Part shown: in pieces, positions 45,459 through 53,625 of the stretch | Position numbering within the stretch: position 1 is the stretch's first letter | How the letters are laid out: each line of letters opens with the position of its first letter | From: Anaerolineae bacterium | Lineage (GTDB): Bacteria; Chloroflexota; Anaerolineae; Anaerolineales; Villigracilaceae | Assembly (NCBI GenBank): GCA_003130845.1 | Contig: QEXW01000136.1 | Location: 56,704-120,703, forward strand | DNA: 64,000 bases | Direction: 5' to 3' | Translations under genes and position numbers: made by a program | Notes under the pieces: model-generated | What the model saw: the letters and a program-made list of their open reading frames with translations, nothing else | Databases searched by the model: none | What the model was told of the DNA's origin: nothing

Positions 45459-46145
45459 ATGATGGGCAGAGATAAAATGGACCTGGCCGCCAGAGCGCTC
45501 GCCATTCACCAGACCTTGCTCGCTTTTTATGGCGAACCCATTTGGCGTAACCCGCTGCCCCCCCTGGACGAATTGGTCTCAACCATTCTTTCGCAAAACA
45601 CCAACGATGTCAATCGTGATAAAGCCTTTCAGGCCTTACGGCAACGCTTTGCCACGTGGGAAGAAGTGCGTGATGCCAACCCGACCGAGGTGATAGATTG
45701 CGTGCGCGTGGCCGGCCTGGCCAATCAAAAAGGACCGCGTATTCAACAGGTTTTGCGGCAGATTACCCAAGAGCGCGGCACGTTGGATTTATCGTTTCTC
45801 AACGATTGGCCGCTGGAAGAAGCCCGTGCTTGGTTGATGAAGTTTAATGGCGTTGGACCGAAAACTGCGGCCATTGTTTTGTGCTTTTCGCTCAATCGCC
45901 CGGCCTTTCCGGTAGATACGCATGTCTATCGTGTCACCGGCCGACTGGGGTTGCGACCGGAGAATATGTCGGTAGAAGAAACACACACGCACATGGAAGC
46001 GCTCTTGCCGCCGAAGACCTATTATGCGGCCCATCTGAACCTGATTCGCCTTGGCCGCGAAATCTGCCAAGCGCGCAAACCCAACTGTTCAGCCTGTCCG
46101 GTGCGCGAACAGTGTGATTTTGCTATGAAATCAGCAGGGAAGTGA
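45459..46145 (+). CDS. nth: Endonuclease III-like DNA glycosylase/lyase
   Basis: 228 aa. HhH-GPD fold with the catalytic lysine in FNGVGPKTAAIV (about 130-141), the catalytic Asp in FPVDTHVYRVTGRLG and a C-terminal 4Fe-4S cluster CQARKPNCSACPVREQC (Cys-X6-Cys-X2-Cys-X5-Cys). It excises oxidised pyrimidines and nicks at the abasic site. Four bases follow the asparaginase stop, so it is probably co-transcribed. A second ATG follows the first directly; either may be used. Confidence 0.92.
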   Translation: MMGRDKMDLAARALAIHQTLLAFYGEPIWRNPLPPLDELVSTILSQNTNDVNRDKAFQALRQRFATWEEVRDANPTEVIDCVRVAGLANQKGPRIQQVLRQITQERGTLDLSFLNDWPLEEARAWLMKFNGVGPKTAAIVLCFSLNRPAFPVDTHVYRVTGRLGLRPENMSVEETHTHMEALLPPKTYYAAHLNLIRLGREICQARKPNCSACPVREQCDFAMKSAGK

Positions 46146-46232
46146 CCATCGGACTATTGTATGCTTCTCTCCCTGAACCGCAATAATATGCTAGAATTGT
46201 TAACGCCTTTCTCCAGCCTGTAAGAGGTACCT

Positions 46233-46754
46233 ATGGATATCCTGCACCTCGTAGACCGACTTGAAGAACTTTTCAACGAAGCCCGTGCTGTGCCATTCAC
46301 CCGTAACGTGGTTGTGGATGAAGATAAAATGCTGGATATTATTGACCAGATGCGCGTCTCCATCCCTGAAGAGGTGAAAAAAGCCCAGCAGTTAATGGCG
46401 CAACGTGACCGTATTATTGCCCAGGCGCAGGAAGAAGCCAGCCGGATTGTGGCGCTTGCCAAAGAAAAGGCTGAACAACTGATTGAGCGCGAAGCAATCG
46501 TCAAAAGTTCACAAACCCGCGCCACCCAAATCGTCAACCAGGCCCGCGAAGATGCTGCTGCTACGCGCCGTGATGCGGACGCTTACGTCATCGAATCGCT
46601 TCAGACGCTTGAAGAAGAACTGAGCCGGTTATTGACCCAAGTGCGCAATGGCATTCGCAAAGTAGAAGAGGACCGCCTGCGAGGGCCGTCCTTATCGGCG
46701 AGCGAGCCGCGCACCGAGCCGCCGCTCTCCCCCCAAAAAGAATCATCCGACTGA
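46233..46754 (+). CDS. Coiled-coil protein of unknown function
   Basis: 173 aa. A short structured N-terminus (MDILHLVDRLEELFNEARAV) is followed by an almost continuous charged coiled coil (about 45-150, for example AQAQEEASRIVALAKEKAEQ) and a disordered Ser/Pro tail. The helical part resembles ATP-synthase b-subunit or DivIVA-like helices without being either; there is no membrane segment. Such short proteins are common in Chloroflexota. An SD-like AGAGG lies upstream. Confidence 0.6.
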   Translation: MDILHLVDRLEELFNEARAVPFTRNVVVDEDKMLDIIDQMRVSIPEEVKKAQQLMAQRDRIIAQAQEEASRIVALAKEKAEQLIEREAIVKSSQTRATQIVNQAREDAAATRRDADAYVIESLQTLEEELSRLLTQVRNGIRKVEEDRLRGPSLSASEPRTEPPLSPQKESSD

Positions 46755-46762
46755 CCCTTCAT

Positions 46763-46780
46763 CCCCGCCCACTGGCGGGG
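46763..46780 (+). terminator. Hairpin after the coiled-coil gene
   Basis: A perfect 7-bp GC stem, CCCCGCC-CACT-GGCGGGG, lies nine bases after the stop codon, but without a clear U run. It may terminate weakly or protect the 3' end. Confidence 0.4.
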
Positions 46781-46803
46781 AGTTCGCTTATAAGAAAGGA
46801 CAT

Positions 46804-47532
46804 ATGCTCTCACCGAACGGAATTCGCGCCATTTTTTACGACCTCGACGGCACGTTGCGTACCAGCCAACCCCCTGGACGAGTGATATTTGCCGAACATG
46901 CTGCCCGGCTCGGTTTAATCACCGATGCTGAAACCCGTCGCCGTGCAGCCATTTGGGAACATCAATACTTTGCCGAATCGCCAGAACTTGTCCGTGACCG
47001 TCAAGACTTTCAAGATGATAGTCAAGCCTTCTGGCTTAATTATTGCTTTCGGCAGTTACAAATTTTGGGCGCCTCCGAAGACCAAGCACGTGACCTCGCC
47101 CCCTCCATGACCGCTTACATGAACGAACATTTCCGACCGCAAGATGTCATCTTTGACGATGTGTACGAAACACTGCGCATATTGCGAGAGCATGGATATT
47201 TTCTGGGTCTGCTCTCTAATCGCTTTGAACCGTACACCGATTACCTGGCAGAGCGCGGCTTAGACGGTTTCTTCGACTTGGTTGTTCACGCAGGCCAAGC
47301 CGGCATCCGCAAGCCTCACCCCGCCGTGTTCCACTTCATGCTCCAAAAAGCCGGTTTTCGCCCTGAGCAATCTATCTATATTGGCGATAACTACTTTGCT
47401 GATGTGCTTGGTGCCCGTCAGGCTGGCATGTTAGGCGTGTTGTACGACCCGGAGGGCTTGTTTGAGCGCCCCGATTGTCCCGTGATTAGCAAACATACCC
47501 AAATCTTGCATCTCTTGAAAGGAAACCCTTGA
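46804..47532 (+). CDS. HAD-superfamily hydrolase
   Basis: A 242-aa phosphatase-like protein: nucleophile motif YDLDGTLRT (Asp13, Asp15), motif II LLSNR, motif III Lys in AGIRKPHPAVF and motif IV IGDNYFADVLGARQAG. The alpha-helical cap between about 20 and 110 makes it a C1-type member (like pyrophosphatase/haloacid or phosphoglycolate enzymes). Substrate unknown. AAGGA precedes the start. Its stop overlaps the malic enzyme start (TGATG). Confidence 0.85.
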   Translation: MLSPNGIRAIFYDLDGTLRTSQPPGRVIFAEHAARLGLITDAETRRRAAIWEHQYFAESPELVRDRQDFQDDSQAFWLNYCFRQLQILGASEDQARDLAPSMTAYMNEHFRPQDVIFDDVYETLRILREHGYFLGLLSNRFEPYTDYLAERGLDGFFDLVVHAGQAGIRKPHPAVFHFMLQKAGFRPEQSIYIGDNYFADVLGARQAGMLGVLYDPEGLFERPDCPVISKHTQILHLLKGNP

Positions 47533-48881
47533 TGGCTTGGGAACGCAAAATCAGCCGCACTGTGCGTGTACGCAATGAACAAACGATTGGGCAGCTGGCG
47601 CGCTTGCTTTCGGTCATTTCGGATGCGGGTGGTGGTCTGGGCGATATTCATCTGTTGACCGAAACCTCGCGTCACGTCGTGCGCGACATCGTCATCTACG
47701 CCGATACCATTGAACAAATGGAGACCATTTTAGAAGCCATCCGCTCTATTCCCGGCTCCAAGGTGATGGATGTGCGCGATGAAGTGCTGGAATTGCACCA
47801 AAAGGGCAAAATTGCCGTCCGCTCGCGCTACCCGGTCGATTCGCTTGCCACTTTGCGGCGAGTCTATACGCCCGGCGTAGCCGAAGTATGTCTCAAAATT
47901 GCCAAAGACCCCGCCCTGGCGCGGCTTTATACCAGCAGCAGCCACATGGTGGCCATCGTCACCGATGGAACTGCTGTGCTAGGGCTGGGAGACATCGGTC
48001 CGCTGGCCGGCATGCCGGTGATGGAAGGCAAAGCCATGTTGATGGAGACGTTGGTCGGCCTTTCGGGTGTGCCTATCTTACTGAATACCCGCGACCCGGA
48101 CCGGATTGTAGAAACCATCAGTGCCATTGCCCCGACCTTTGCTGCCATTCAACTGGAGGATATTTCTGCTCCGAGATGCTTCGAAATTGAAGAACGTCTG
48201 CAAAAGCGTTTGGATATTCCCGTGATGCACGATGACCAGCATGGCACGGCGGTTGTCACCACGGCCGCGCTGATGGTGGCTTCTCGCCAGACGGGGGTAT
48301 ATCTTTCTGCGGCTACCATTGGTCAAATTGGGTTGGGAGCAGCGGGTTTTGCCACCGCCCAAATGCTGATGCGTCTGACCGGCAACCCGGTTTGGGGCGC
48401 CGATTTGAACCCCGAAGCGCTCAAACGCCTGGAAAAAGCCGGCGGACGGCCTGCCACCCTGCGCGAAATTATGGCAAATTGTGATATTGTCATTGCGACG
48501 ACCGGCGCCCCAGGACTTATCAAACCGGAGATGGTACGCAAAGGGCAAATTATCTTGGCCCTTTCTAACCCCAACCCCGAAATTGACCCCGAAACTGCGC
48601 TGGCACAGGGTGCGCTCTTTGCGGCGGATGGCAAATCGGTCAACAATGTGCTGGGTTTTCCTGGCATTTTTCGGGGGGCAGTAGATGCCAACGCCCCGCG
48701 CATTACGCACGAAATGCTCTTGGCCGCTGCCCAAACCATTGCCAGCCTCACTCCGCCGGGTGAACTGGTCCCCAACCCGTTAGATAAAAAAGTGCACTTG
48801 GCAGTGGCCCGTGCTGTAGCCCAAAAAGCAATGGACCAGGGCTTGGCGCGTGCAGATTATGTGCCGTATGTGGAGGAATAA
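47532..48881 (+). CDS. NAD(P)-dependent malic enzyme with N-terminal ACT domain
   Basis: 449 aa. It oxidatively decarboxylates malate to pyruvate. An ACT-like domain (about 5-85; [20 protein letters not shown]) precedes the catalytic core: [12 protein letters not shown], the Lys in EGKAMLM, metal ligands in LEDISAP and MHDDQHGTA and the dinucleotide fold [16 protein letters not shown]. The ACT domain suggests allosteric control by an amino acid or similar ligand. Translationally coupled to the HAD gene. Confidence 0.93.
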   Translation: MAWERKISRTVRVRNEQTIGQLARLLSVISDAGGGLGDIHLLTETSRHVVRDIVIYADTIEQMETILEAIRSIPGSKVMDVRDEVLELHQKGKIAVRSRYPVDSLATLRRVYTPGVAEVCLKIAKDPALARLYTSSSHMVAIVTDGTAVLGLGDIGPLAGMPVMEGKAMLMETLVGLSGVPILLNTRDPDRIVETISAIAPTFAAIQLEDISAPRCFEIEERLQKRLDIPVMHDDQHGTAVVTTAALMVASRQTGVYLSAATIGQIGLGAAGFATAQMLMRLTGNPVWGADLNPEALKRLEKAGGRPATLREIMANCDIVIATTGAPGLIKPEMVRKGQIILALSNPNPEIDPETALAQGALFAADGKSVNNVLGFPGIFRGAVDANAPRITHEMLLAAAQTIASLTPPGELVPNPLDKKVHLAVARAVAQKAMDQGLARADYVPYVEE

Positions 48882-48896
48882 GGGCATCCCCATACA

Positions 48897-48936
48897 GTGC
48901 TTCGCCCAGACCTACGCAACGGTCTGGGCGAAGCAC
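48897..48936. terminator. Perfect 16-bp inverted repeat between convergent genes
   Basis: GTGCTTCGCCCAGACC and its exact complement surround an 8-nt loop, 15 bases after the malic enzyme stop and 31 bases from the aminotransferase stop. There is no U run on either strand. It probably acts as a bidirectional terminator or 3'-end stabiliser. Confidence 0.5.
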
Positions 48937-48967
48937 ACATTAAGCAAACGGGTTTTCGGCGTTCCTA

Positions 48968-50215
48968 CTAGTCGTACAAATGCTTTTGCCGCGCGTTCTT
49001 GCCCACTTCTTCACGTAAGAGCAAACCCAAGCGGGTGATACCCTCGCGGATGACTTCGGGTTTGGAATATGAGAAATTGATGCGCATGGTGTTATGGCCT
49101 CCGCCGGTGGGATGAAAAGCCGCACCAGGCACGAAGGCCACTTTCTTATCCACAGCCCGTTTTAGCAAGTCAGCGGCATCCATATTTTCGGGCAAAATGC
49201 CCCACAGGAACATGCCACCTTGTGGGCGAGTCCAGCGCACCTCGCGCGGGAAGACCTCGTCCATCGTTTCCAACATCACATCACGCCGCTCTTTATACGT
49301 TGCACGAATAACCTTGACATGTTCATCCAGAAAACCGCCCTTGGCTACCTCATACGCCACAATTTGGTTAAAGGTGGCCGTGTGCAAGTCGGCTGCTTGC
49401 TTGGTCATCACAATTTTGCGAATGACTTGTTCCGGCGCAATGACCCAGGCCAAACGCAAGCCGGGCGCCAGGAGCTTAGAGAATGTGCTCATGTAAATTA
49501 CATTCCCAGTGTAGGAACCATTGTCTTGGCGGTATTGGCTATCGAGCAAGGCAACCGAAGGTAGATGTTCGCCCTCGAAGCGCAACTGTCCGTAGGGGTC
49601 ATCTTCGATAATTGGCACACCGTAATGGTCGGCAATTTCAACCAATTTCTGGCGCCGTTCCAGTGACATGGTGACGCCGCTGGGGTTTTGAAAATTGGGC
49701 AGGACATAGATGAACTTAGGCCCGATGCGTAAGGCCTTTTCGAGTTCATCCACAATCATCCCATTTTCATCTGAGGGGACAGAAATATACTGGGCTCCAT
49801 ACGCATTCCACGCTTGAAGTGCGCCCAGGTAGGTAGGCGATTCCACCACAATGTAATCCCCTCGGTTGAGGAACAGCCGCCCAATAAAATCGAGCGCCTG
49901 TTGTGAGCCGGAAGTGATGGCGATGTTATTGGCGTTGACGTGTATGCCGTAGCGCGCGGTATGGCGAGCAATCATCTCGCGCAATGGCGTGTAACCTTCT
50001 GTTGTGCTGTATTGCAAGGCTTGGGCGCCCATCGTATCCAAAACATAATTGCAGGCTGCCTTAAATTCTTTCACCGGAAAGACTTCTGGCGCAGGTAGGC
50101 CGCCGGCAAAAGAGATGATATCCGGTTGTTCGGTCAGCTTAAGTAACTCGCGAATCACCGAACTTCCCATTTTCTGTGTGCGGTGGGCGTAGCGGTATTC
50201 CCAGGGTGTCTGCAT
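48968..50215 (-). CDS. PLP-dependent class I aminotransferase
   Basis: 415 aa, fold type I. ISFAGGLPAPEVFPVKEF (about 33-50), QYSTTEGYTPLREMIA, SGSQQALDFIGRLFLNRGD, PNFQNPSGVTMSLERR, the PLP lysine in STFSKLLAPGLRLAW and GGMFLWG place it with the 2-aminoadipate/LysN-MocR-type aminotransferases, which accept several amino acids including leucine. The ATG at 50215 has AAAGGAG; an upstream frame to 50290 was rejected. The long leader carries an attenuator with a Leu/Ile-rich peptide, so a role in branched-chain amino-acid metabolism is inferred. Confidence 0.88.
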   Translation of the reverse strand: MQTPWEYRYAHRTQKMGSSVIRELLKLTEQPDIISFAGGLPAPEVFPVKEFKAACNYVLDTMGAQALQYSTTEGYTPLREMIARHTARYGIHVNANNIAITSGSQQALDFIGRLFLNRGDYIVVESPTYLGALQAWNAYGAQYISVPSDENGMIVDELEKALRIGPKFIYVLPNFQNPSGVTMSLERRQKLVEIADHYGVPIIEDDPYGQLRFEGEHLPSVALLDSQYRQDNGSYTGNVIYMSTFSKLLAPGLRLAWVIAPEQVIRKIVMTKQAADLHTATFNQIVAYEVAKGGFLDEHVKVIRATYKERRDVMLETMDEVFPREVRWTRPQGGMFLWGILPENMDAADLLKRAVDKKVAFVPGAAFHPTGGGHNTMRINFSYSKPEVIREGITRLGLLLREEVGKNARQKHLYD

Positions 50216-50251
50216 TCTTACTCCTTTAGGTGAAATATGAATTTTGAGAAT

Positions 50252-50319
50252 GTCAGTCGAGAAACCGCCTCGAAGAGTTACACACAGCAATTTCCAACGG
50301 GTTGGACTGACTTCGAGGC
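50252..50319 (-). promoter_or_regulatory. Interleaved stems in the aminotransferase 5' leader
   Basis: Between the attenuator and the SD, GCCTCGAAG (50319-50311) pairs perfectly with CTTCGAGGC (50275-50267), and GTCAGTC (50311-50305) pairs with GACTGAC (50258-50252). The order A-B-A'-B' allows a pseudoknot or two exclusive helices. It ends about 25 bases before the SD. Confidence 0.4.
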
Positions 50320-50335
50320 TGCACCGTTCATAGAT

Positions 50336-50371
50336 AAAAAAAGCCTGACAGGTATGCTTGACCTGTCAGGC
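50336..50371 (-). terminator. Attenuator terminator upstream of the aminotransferase
   Basis: A perfect 11-bp stem (ACCTGTCAGGC with GCCTGACAGGT, 50361-50371 and 50343-50353), 7-nt loop, then seven U on the minus strand. It lies nine bases after the stop codon of the leader peptide and 121 bases before the aminotransferase ATG. The alternative hairpin TCAGG-TTCG-CCTGA (50379-50366) uses the first bases of the terminator arm and would exclude it. Confidence 0.8.
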
Positions 50372-50380
50372 GAACCTGAT

Positions 50381-50431
50381 TCATGGCAAAAGGATGCCGC
50401 GCAGGAGGGATATTTCCATCAACATCAGCAT
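50381..50431 (-). CDS. Leader peptide of an amino-acid attenuator
   Basis: A 16-codon frame reads MLMLMEISLLRGILLP and stops with TGA. Six of 16 residues are Leu and two are Ile, including the pairs CTC-CTG and CTT-TTG. A TATTAT -10-like box at 50440-50435 lies four bases before the first ATG, so it would be translated leaderless; ATG also occurs at codons 3 and 5. It is followed by mutually exclusive anti-terminator and terminator hairpins. This matches ribosome-mediated attenuation that senses charged tRNA-Leu. Too short to be trusted on coding statistics; the arrangement is the evidence. Confidence 0.6.
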   Translation of the reverse strand: MLMLMEISLLRGILLP

Positions 50432-50524
50432 CGCTATAATATCTTAACCGCTTTTGTGCGCTTCGGCAACCGACAAAAAACCGCTGTTTACATGACAAGT
50501 GTCAGGTTTTGAGCATGCCTACAC

Positions 50525-51376
50525 TTACCAGTCATTATCCTTCTCATATCCTAAGTTGATTAGCAAATCGCCGGCTACTTCCTTGAAGAGCGCTTTGTGT
50601 TCGGGCTTGAAGTATTTGCGCCATTCGCCGGTTCTACCGGAGCGGAAGGTTTTAGACTTTTGGGGTTGGATGGCTTCGCGCAAGATTTCCAGTGATTTTT
50701 CACGCGGGGTAGGAATGCGGTAGCCGGTTTTTTCTACCTGGTCGAGCATTTGATTCAATATCCGCTCCCGGTCATGAATCAAGTCCTCGAAGCGAATGCA
50801 CAAGACGTGGGGTTGTTCTAGCCATTGAAAGACACCTTCATACCGCTGTTTGACACTGACCATGTATAAGCCATCGCGGTTAATGCCGGTAATGGCCACT
50901 TTGAGCCGCTCGTCGAAATCGGAAAGCGTTTGGTAATACTCATGCATTCCATGCCCTTCGTGCATATCGGTGGCAAAAAAAATGTGTGAGACGAGCATGT
51001 CGCGCGGGTCACGGTAAATAAAATAGTTGACCCGCTCCGGTTGGCATAGGAAAGCCACATTCTCTGGCGTGGCATCTACATATCCCCAGCCAATCACGCC
51101 GGGCGGAATGCGTTGGATCTGCGCTAGCACTTCTTTTTGCGTAAAGCGCCCGCCGGCTGCCTTGACGGTACGCACCGGGTCGGCTTCGACATACAAGTAA
51201 GGCGCTAGTTGGCAGAACCCGCCCAGGATTTGAGTGAGCAGGTGTGAGCCGCTCTTGGGTTTGGCATTGCCAAAGACGGGCGGTGCTTCGTGGAAGGTGA
51301 ACCGCTTCCAACGCCAAACGGCTTGTAGATAACGAGCGGTTGGGCGCAGCAGGCGGTATAGGCTGGGGGAGGTCAT
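50525..51376 (-). CDS. PAPS-dependent sulfotransferase
   Basis: 283 aa of the Sulfotransfer_1 fold. The 5'-phosphosulfate loop reads NAKPKSGSHLL (about 37-47), the 3'-phosphate site is FIYRDPRDMLVSHIF (about 118-132) and the late motif is FRSGRTGEWRKYF. It transfers sulfate from PAPS to a hydroxyl of a sugar or lipid. It is the last gene of the minus-strand run whose first gene (sat-cysC) makes PAPS, which ties donor supply and use together. The ATG at 51376 is used; a TTG one codon earlier was not preferred. The acceptor is probably the nonulosonate-containing glycan (inference). Confidence 0.85.
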   Translation of the reverse strand: MTSPSLYRLLRPTARYLQAVWRWKRFTFHEAPPVFGNAKPKSGSHLLTQILGGFCQLAPYLYVEADPVRTVKAAGGRFTQKEVLAQIQRIPPGVIGWGYVDATPENVAFLCQPERVNYFIYRDPRDMLVSHIFFATDMHEGHGMHEYYQTLSDFDERLKVAITGINRDGLYMVSVKQRYEGVFQWLEQPHVLCIRFEDLIHDRERILNQMLDQVEKTGYRIPTPREKSLEILREAIQPQKSKTFRSGRTGEWRKYFKPEHKALFKEVAGDLLINLGYEKDNDW

Positions 51377-51460
51377 CAAGGTCAGTTATCTCGGAATGGA
51401 GAGCATGTGCAGCCAGGGTTGTTCGTCAGATGTTACGAACCAGCGGTTGTGCCAGGAAGT

Positions 51461-52345
51461 TCACTCGGTTGTTTTTACCCGGCGCAGTTTTTTGAGTGAG
51501 GAGAGTTCACTCGCGTAGACGCGCTTCACGCCATCACCCAGGGCTTGTTCGGTGACACGAATGTATTTTACCAGCCGTTCAAAGCCGCCTGGTTCCACCG
51601 AAGCGGCTTGGTCGCTGCCCCACATGGCACGGTCGAGGGTGAAGTGTCGCTCGACAGCGCACGCGCCGAGTGCGACCGCCACTGCCGAGGGGACGAGACC
51701 CACTTCATGCCCCGAATAGCCGATAGGGGTGTTTGGAAATTCTCGGCGCAGGGTTTCAATCATGCGTAGGTTGAGCTCATCGGGGTCGCATGGGTAGGCG
51801 CTGGTGGTGTGCATAATGAGCAAGTTTTCCAGCCCGACGGTGTTCATGGCACGGTGAATTTCATCCATAGTGGACATACCGGTTGAGACGATGAGCGGGC
51901 GTCCTGTCTGCCGCACGTGCCGCAACAGGTTATGGTCGGTGAGCGAGGCCGAGGGGATTTTATAGGCGGGGGTGTCGAATTGTTCCATAAAATCTACCGA
52001 CGGTTCATCCCAAACCGAAACAAACCAATCAATGCCGAGTTCTCGGCAATATCGGTCAATTTCACGGTATTCTTCCAGACCAAATTCGACCTTATGCCGA
52101 TATTCGAGGTACGTGATATAGCCCCAGGGCGTTTCGCGCATTTGTTTTTGTTGTTCGGGAGGTGTGCAGATTTCCGGCGTGCGCTTTTGGAATTTAACTG
52201 CACTGGCTCCGGCATGGGCGGCGGCTTTAATCATTTCTTTGGCAATGCCCAAATCGCCATTGTGGTTGATGCCAATTTCAGCGATGATGTAAGCAGGGTG
52301 TCCATCGCCCACCCATTTGTTACCAAGTTTGATTTCACGAGTCAT
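51461..52345 (-). CDS. neuB: N-acetylneuraminate synthase-like (nonulosonate synthase), no SAF domain
   Basis: 294 aa. The TIM-barrel catalytic domain of NeuB-type synthases is complete: AEIGINHNGDLGIAKEMI, AVKFQKRTPE, VSVWDEPSVDFMEQF, YKIPSASLTDHNLL, LIVSTGMSTMDEI, GYSGHEVGL and ERHFTLDRAMWGSDQAASVEP. It condenses PEP with a ManNAc-type sugar to a nine-carbon acid. The usual C-terminal antifreeze-like SAF domain (about 60 residues) is missing; the protein ends with SLKKLRRVKTTE. Its ATG overlaps the neuA stop (ATGA). Confidence 0.9.
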   Translation of the reverse strand: MTREIKLGNKWVGDGHPAYIIAEIGINHNGDLGIAKEMIKAAAHAGASAVKFQKRTPEICTPPEQQKQMRETPWGYITYLEYRHKVEFGLEEYREIDRYCRELGIDWFVSVWDEPSVDFMEQFDTPAYKIPSASLTDHNLLRHVRQTGRPLIVSTGMSTMDEIHRAMNTVGLENLLIMHTTSAYPCDPDELNLRMIETLRREFPNTPIGYSGHEVGLVPSAVAVALGACAVERHFTLDRAMWGSDQAASVEPGGFERLVKYIRVTEQALGDGVKRVYASELSSLKKLRRVKTTE

Positions 52346-53571
52346 GATTGAGGTTTCTCCTTGAGTATTAAATCACACACTTCACGCACGGCGCCGTGCC
52401 CTCCTGGCTTGGTGGTGATGTAATCGGCGGCGCGCAACACTTCGGGCATGGCATCGGCCACGGCAACCGCCCAACCCACCAGGTCGAAGCAAGGCAAGTC
52501 GTTTAAGTCATTGCCGATGTATGCCACGCGGGATGGTTCGATTTGACGTGTTTCCAGCAAATGTTTTAACACGGCGGCTTTGTCTTCTAGGCCGATGCCG
52601 TGAATGGCTTCGATGTTCATTTTGCGTGCCCGCGCTAGGACCACCGGGTTCACTTCTGACGAAAGGATGATTACGTTGGTCCCCGCTTGGCGCAATTTGT
52701 TCATAATCAAACTGTCGCTGCGGTAGGCTGCCACCATCTCATGGCCATCTTCGTCTACCCACACGCGGTTATCGGTCACCACACCGTCAAAATCTAACAC
52801 GAGCAGTTCGATTTTTTCTGGCATGGGACGTTTGGCGCGACCAGGCCACACCATCTTTAATTCACCATGCAGTGCCAGCCATTCGGCGCGCGCCCAATCG
52901 CGCAGATTGTCCAAGTCCACGGTGTAGTTCGGGTCAATCAGCAGCGGGTAAATGTTTTTGCCACTCATCGAACCGCTTAAAATCACGCTGGGGCGGACGG
53001 CATCAATGTGACCGGTCTGCCAATACACATCCGGCAGAATCTGACGAGGCGCGTTGTACGGTTCTTCGATGCCCGGCACCTCGAGCAGATTTTTCATCGG
53101 GGCGTTTATGCCGTCTGGCAGCCGCCACATCTTGTGCGGGTTTTGCCCTGCCGGAACGATACCACGCACGGAGTGGGCATCCGGGTGCTTGAGCAGGGTG
53201 CGCACTGCGTCATCCACCAACCCGATGGGGCGAATGGGCGAAGTGGGCCGTAATTGCACGACCACTTGGGGGTGATACCCTTCGCGTTCGGCCAGCCAGG
53301 CTAAGGCGTGTTGAAAGACGGGCAAGTCGGTGGTGTTATCTTGGGCGAATTCTGCCGGGCGCAAGAAGGGTGTTTCGGCGCCCCAGGCACGGGCTACGGC
53401 GGCAATCTCTTCGTCGTCAGTGCTGACGATGACGCGTGTGACCAGCTCGGCTTGTAACCCGGCTGCGATGGAATAGGCAATCAGCGGGTAGCCACAAAAT
53501 GAGCGAATGTTTTTGCGCGGGATGCCTTTTGAGCCTCCTCGTGCGGGGATAATCGCCAGTACTTCAGTCAT
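52342..53571 (-). CDS. neuA: CMP-nonulosonate synthetase fused to KdsC-like phosphatase
   Basis: 409 aa with two domains. The cytidylyltransferase (1-230) starts AIIPARGGSKGIPRKNIRSF and has QLRPTSPIRP, activating a sialic-type acid as CMP-sugar. From about 255 a HAD phosphatase of the KdsC type follows: LLVLDFDGVVTDNRVW, ILSSEVN, GLEDKAAVLKHLL and YIGNDLNDLPCF. The fusion would remove the 9-phosphate and activate the product in one polypeptide. The spacing to the SDR gene contains a hairpin that may affect its SD. Whether the acid is Neu5Ac, KDN, legionaminic or other cannot be decided here. Confidence 0.9.
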   Translation of the reverse strand: MTEVLAIIPARGGSKGIPRKNIRSFCGYPLIAYSIAAGLQAELVTRVIVSTDDEEIAAVARAWGAETPFLRPAEFAQDNTTDLPVFQHALAWLAEREGYHPQVVVQLRPTSPIRPIGLVDDAVRTLLKHPDAHSVRGIVPAGQNPHKMWRLPDGINAPMKNLLEVPGIEEPYNAPRQILPDVYWQTGHIDAVRPSVILSGSMSGKNIYPLLIDPNYTVDLDNLRDWARAEWLALHGELKMVWPGRAKRPMPEKIELLVLDFDGVVTDNRVWVDEDGHEMVAAYRSDSLIMNKLRQAGTNVIILSSEVNPVVLARARKMNIEAIHGIGLEDKAAVLKHLLETRQIEPSRVAYIGNDLNDLPCFDLVGWAVAVADAMPEVLRAADYITTKPGGHGAVREVCDLILKEKPQS

Positions 53572-53577
53572 GGGTCA

Positions 53578-53622
53578 CCAGGTATTGGGATGGGCTGTTC
53601 AAGCATACGCATTTATACCTGG
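53578..53622 (-). promoter_or_regulatory. Hairpin overlapping the neuA ribosome-binding region
   Basis: CCAGGTAT and ATACCTGG (8-bp perfect arms, 29-nt loop) lie between the SDR stop and the neuA ATG. The SD candidate GGTGA overlaps the foot of the stem, so folding could limit neuA translation. Confidence 0.35.
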
Positions 53623-53625
53623 CCT

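Noticed and set aside
50237..50512. 91-residue plus-strand open frame in the aminotransferase leader
   Set aside because: No SD or family resemblance; it runs antisense through the attenuator and the paired stems, which explain the sequence better.
50216..50520. T-box or metabolite riboswitch before the aminotransferase
   Set aside because: No T-box GGTGGNACCGCG core or known aptamer was seen; the Leu-rich leader frame explains the terminator.
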